This document shows, piece after piece, positions 61,685 through 64,000 of a stretch of 64,000 nucleotides of DNA. The notes below the pieces were generated by a model. It had not been told where the DNA came from, made no database searches, and saw only the letters and a program-made list of their open reading frames with translations. A program made the translations under genes and the position numbers. Source of the DNA: Rhizobiales bacterium GAS188. Lineage in GTDB: Bacteria; Pseudomonadota; Alphaproteobacteria; Rhizobiales; Beijerinckiaceae. Position 1 is the first letter of the stretch. Every line of letters starts with the position of its first letter. The stretch covers positions 3,658,001 to 3,722,000 of the forward strand of contig FNSS01000001.1 of NCBI GenBank assembly GCA_900104855.1. The letters are read 5' to 3'.

Positions 61685-64000
61685 GTGAAGACCGATACCG
61701 ATTCCTCCTCGGAAGCGAAGGGCGGTCGCCCACGGGCTTCCACGACCGAGGCGCCGACCGAGCGAGGATATGCAGTTCATGGGCATGACGCCTTGCCGCC
61801 GCGAGATGGCTATCGGGCATCGAGGTCGGATGTGAGGTTCGTTTCCTTCGCGCAGAACTATGAGGACGTCATCCTCAATCGCGCCTTCAAGGAGGTCGGG
61901 AAGGGGTTCTACATCGATGTCGGCGCCGCCGATCCTGAAGAATGGTCGGTCACCAAGGCGTTTTACGATCGCGGCTGGCGGGGCATCAATATCGAGCCGG
62001 AACCGGGTTACGCGAAGCGGCTGCGGCAGGCGCGACCGAGGGATGTCACGCTCGAATTGGCGGTCGGCGCCGAGCCGGGGCGGATGGTCATCAACCAGAT
62101 CCCCGGCACCGGCCTGTCGACTTTCAGCGAGGAATTCGCGGCACGCCATGCCGCCGCTGGCTATGGGCGCTCGCGGCTCGAGGTCGAAGTGGCGACGCTC
62201 GCCGATATCTGCCGCGCCCAGGCGCCGGCCGAGATCCATTTCCTGAAGATCGATGTCGAAGGCGCCGAGGCGCAAGTCCTGCGCGGCGCCGACTTCACCA
62301 GATATCGTCCGTTCGTGATCCTGGTCGAAGCGACCGAGCCGATGAGCCAGGCGCTCAACTACCATGAGGCCGATCAGATCCTGTCCGCGGCCGGCTATGT
62401 GTTCGTCTGGTTCGACGGGTTGAACAGATTCTATGTGGCAGGAGAGCACGAGGCGGCGCTGCGTCCGGCCTTCGGTTCTCCTCCGAATGTCTTCGATGAT
62501 TTCGTCCGCGCCGAGGAAGAGAGGCTTCGGGGTCGCGCCGCCGAGGCCGAGCAGGCGGCATCCGCCTCCTTGCAGGCCAGCAGCTTGGCGCAGGAGCGCG
62601 CGCTGCACGCCGAGGAAGCCGCTTCTGCGGCCCTGGCTCAGAGGAGCCTGGCGGAAGGACGGGTGATCGGGGCCGAAGCCGCTGCCGCCGAAGCTGAGCG
62701 CCGAGGAGACCTCCTCGAGATCGATCTGCTGCACGCGGAGAAAGCACGCCAAGACGTGCTCGCTGTGATTTCGGCGATGCGAGGTAGCGCCTCATGGCGC
62801 CTGACCGCACCGGTGCGGGCATTCGGGTATTTGCGGCGCGGCAAGATCGGCGCTGCGCTCATCGACGCTGGTGCCTCGGCCGAGCGGATGCGGCGTCTCA
62901 AGGCAGCGGCCGGGCCGGATGGCGGCCTCGCGGGACGGGCGGCGCGCCTGGCGGCCTATCTCGCCTCGCGCGGCCTGTCGCGCTTGACGGCAGCAGCGCC
63001 CGCTGGCGCCGCGAAGGACGTCGGCCCGGCCCCGCCGGACGGCCTCGAGCGGCAGGATGACGGTGAGCTCGGCGCGGCCGCCGACGCGGTCAGCCCCAGG
63101 GTCGGAGAGCGCAGAGCCTCGAGGCGCAGGCATGCCGTGCATCAGTTCCATGCGGGCTCCGCGGTCGGGGATGCGGTCACCAATGCGATGTTCATCATGC
63201 AGCGTTTGCTGCGCCGGCTCGGCTATCGCAGCGAGATCTTCGTTGAGCACCGCGATCCGAGGCTCGCAGACCGGCTCCTCGAAATCGGCGACCTGCCTTA
63301 TGGCGACGACTATGTCCTGATCGTTCGTCATTCGACGGGCTACGACGCCTTTCCGGCGATCATGTCGCTGCCCGCGCCCAAGATCCTCATTTATCACAAC
63401 ATCACGCCGCCGGAATTCCTGGAGGATGCTCCGGCACTCGCGGCCTATGCGGCCTTGGGGCGTCGGCAGGTCGCGCAGATGCGCTCGCTTGTCTCCGCGG
63501 CGCTGGCCGACAGCGAGTACAATGCGCTCGAGCTGCGCCGGATGGGCCATGAGGAGGCCGCCGCCTGTCCTCTCCTGTTCGATCTCGACGCCCTCCTTTC
63601 GAGAGCCCGCAGAACCGTGACGCGCGCCGAAACATCCGCCTTCACCCTCCTGTTCGTCGGGCGCATCGTGGCGTCGAAAGGCCAGGCCGATCTCGTCGAT
63701 GCCTTTGCCCAGTTCTTGCGCCTATGGGGAAAGCCCGGCCGATTGGTGCTGGTCGGACGCATATTGCCATCCAATGCGGCCTATGCGGCGGATATCGAGC
63801 GCCGGGCGCAACTGCACGGAATCGAGGATCAGGTCGTCCTCACCGGGGCGGTCTCCGATGACGAGCTCGATGCCTGGTATCGCAGCGCCGATGCCTTCGT
63901 GTCGCTCAGCCTGCATGAAGGCTTCGGCGTGCCCCTCGTCGAAGCCATGGCCTATGACGTGCCGGTGCTGGCCTATCCCTGCGGAGCCGTTCCCTACACC
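61685..64000 (+). CDS. FkbM methyltransferase - coiled coil - glycosyltransferase fusion (partial)
   Basis: A single open frame of at least 772 codons runs off the window. The FkbM methyltransferase domain (about residues 50-260) shows FYIDVGAADPEEWSVTKAFY, INIEPEPGYAKRL and FLKIDVEGAEAQVLRGADF. An Ala/Glu-rich coiled-coil linker (about 275-380) ends in SWRLTAPVRAF, as in many sugar-decorating proteins. A GT-B glycosyltransferase begins near 480, with LLFVGRIVASKGQADLVDAF and LHEGFGVPLVEAMAYDVPVL. The GTG start at 61685 is tentative; VRFVSFAQNYED at 61832 begins the conserved part. It probably methylates and extends surface polysaccharide or glycosylated proteins. Confidence 0.85.
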   Translation, partial: MKTDTDSSSEAKGGRPRASTTEAPTERGYAVHGHDALPPRDGYRASRSDVRFVSFAQNYEDVILNRAFKEVGKGFYIDVGAADPEEWSVTKAFYDRGWRGINIEPEPGYAKRLRQARPRDVTLELAVGAEPGRMVINQIPGTGLSTFSEEFAARHAAAGYGRSRLEVEVATLADICRAQAPAEIHFLKIDVEGAEAQVLRGADFTRYRPFVILVEATEPMSQALNYHEADQILSAAGYVFVWFDGLNRFYVAGEHEAALRPAFGSPPNVFDDFVRAEEERLRGRAAEAEQAASASLQASSLAQERALHAEEAASAALAQRSLAEGRVIGAEAAAAEAERRGDLLEIDLLHAEKARQDVLAVISAMRGSASWRLTAPVRAFGYLRRGKIGAALIDAGASAERMRRLKAAAGPDGGLAGRAARLAAYLASRGLSRLTAAAPAGAAKDVGPAPPDGLERQDDGELGAAADAVSPRVGERRASRRRHAVHQFHAGSAVGDAVTNAMFIMQRLLRRLGYRSEIFVEHRDPRLADRLLEIGDLPYGDDYVLIVRHSTGYDAFPAIMSLPAPKILIYHNITPPEFLEDAPALAAYAALGRRQVAQMRSLVSAALADSEYNALELRRMGHEEAAACPLLFDLDALLSRARRTVTRAETSAFTLLFVGRIVASKGQADLVDAFAQFLRLWGKPGRLVLVGRILPSNAAYAADIERRAQLHGIEDQVVLTGAVSDDELDAWYRSADAFVSLSLHEGFGVPLVEAMAYDVPVLAYPCGAVPYT

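Noticed and set aside
60974-62752. Long minus-strand open frame opposite the Nudix and FkbM genes
   Set aside because: Both plus-strand genes have clear catalytic motifs; the antisense product is repetitive shadow sequence.

Overview
This 64 kb window is chromosomal DNA of a high-GC alphaproteobacterium, most likely a member of the Hyphomicrobiales (Rhizobiales). The signs are the irr-fabA-fabB-fabI neighbourhood, a CarD-type regulator, rpmF beside mtgA, ftsK followed shortly by lolA, and many short palindromic repeats between genes. I saw no rRNA, tRNA or CRISPR array. Most of the window is ordinary core and metabolic sequence. The accessory parts are 33-36 kb (an IS110-type element), 42.9-52.1 kb (a duplicated block with toxin-antitoxin modules) and, in a different way, 13.5-20.6 kb (an odd ABC-like operon beside glycosyltransferases).

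Layout. 0-1.5 kb: the end of an archaic chaperone-usher pilus operon (usher C terminus plus a two-domain SCPU subunit). 1.7-8.4 kb: a branched-chain amino acid binding protein, a class III nucleotide cyclase, a D-2-hydroxyacid dehydrogenase, an SH3 protein, an AAA ATPase, a GST and Irr. 8.6-11.6 kb: fabA, fabB and fabI for unsaturated fatty acid synthesis. 11.7-13.4 kb: envelope genes (small membrane protein, Pal-like lipoprotein, L,D-transpeptidase). 13.5-17.7 kb: a minus-strand operon of an ABC-transporter-like protein whose ATPase motifs are all degenerate, a cyclic-nucleotide-binding protein and an MBL-fold hydrolase. Two glycosyltransferases are divergent from it (17.9-20.6 kb). 20.7-25.9 kb: a FAH-type hydratase, an MFS exporter, a five-copy 112-bp tandem array, carD, rpmF and mtgA. 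26-32.7 kb: an acyl-CoA ligase, a ferredoxin plus Rieske oxygenase pair and a polar amino acid ABC importer. 33-40.3 kb: a LacI regulator, an IS110-family element, then a Gfo/Idh/MocA dehydrogenase and a sugar ABC importer lacking its ATPase, with two matching LacI-type operators and a promoter in front. 40.7-42.7 kb: sigma-54-type promoter, glnK, amtB and a strong terminator.

42.9-52.1 kb is the accessory island. It holds two paralogous 105-residue proteins of unknown family, two divergent regulator/target pairs (SufR-like regulator with an MFS exporter; TetR with DUF2798 and NmrA-like genes), three type II toxin-antitoxin pairs (PemK-like/Phd, GNAT/DUF1778, PIN/Phd) and a ureohydrolase. Three homologous segments recur in the same order and orientation (105-aa gene, PemK fragment, ureohydrolase-head/GNAT-tail), which suggests an old tandem duplication that then decayed. 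Several clean palindromic operators lie at the regulators' own promoters.

52.4-64 kb: ftsK, a second ureohydrolase, lolA, a membrane acyltransferase divergent from a membrane-anchored LytTR regulator, a broken lactonase gene, a Nudix hydrolase, and a large FkbM methyltransferase/coiled-coil/glycosyltransferase fusion that runs off the right edge.
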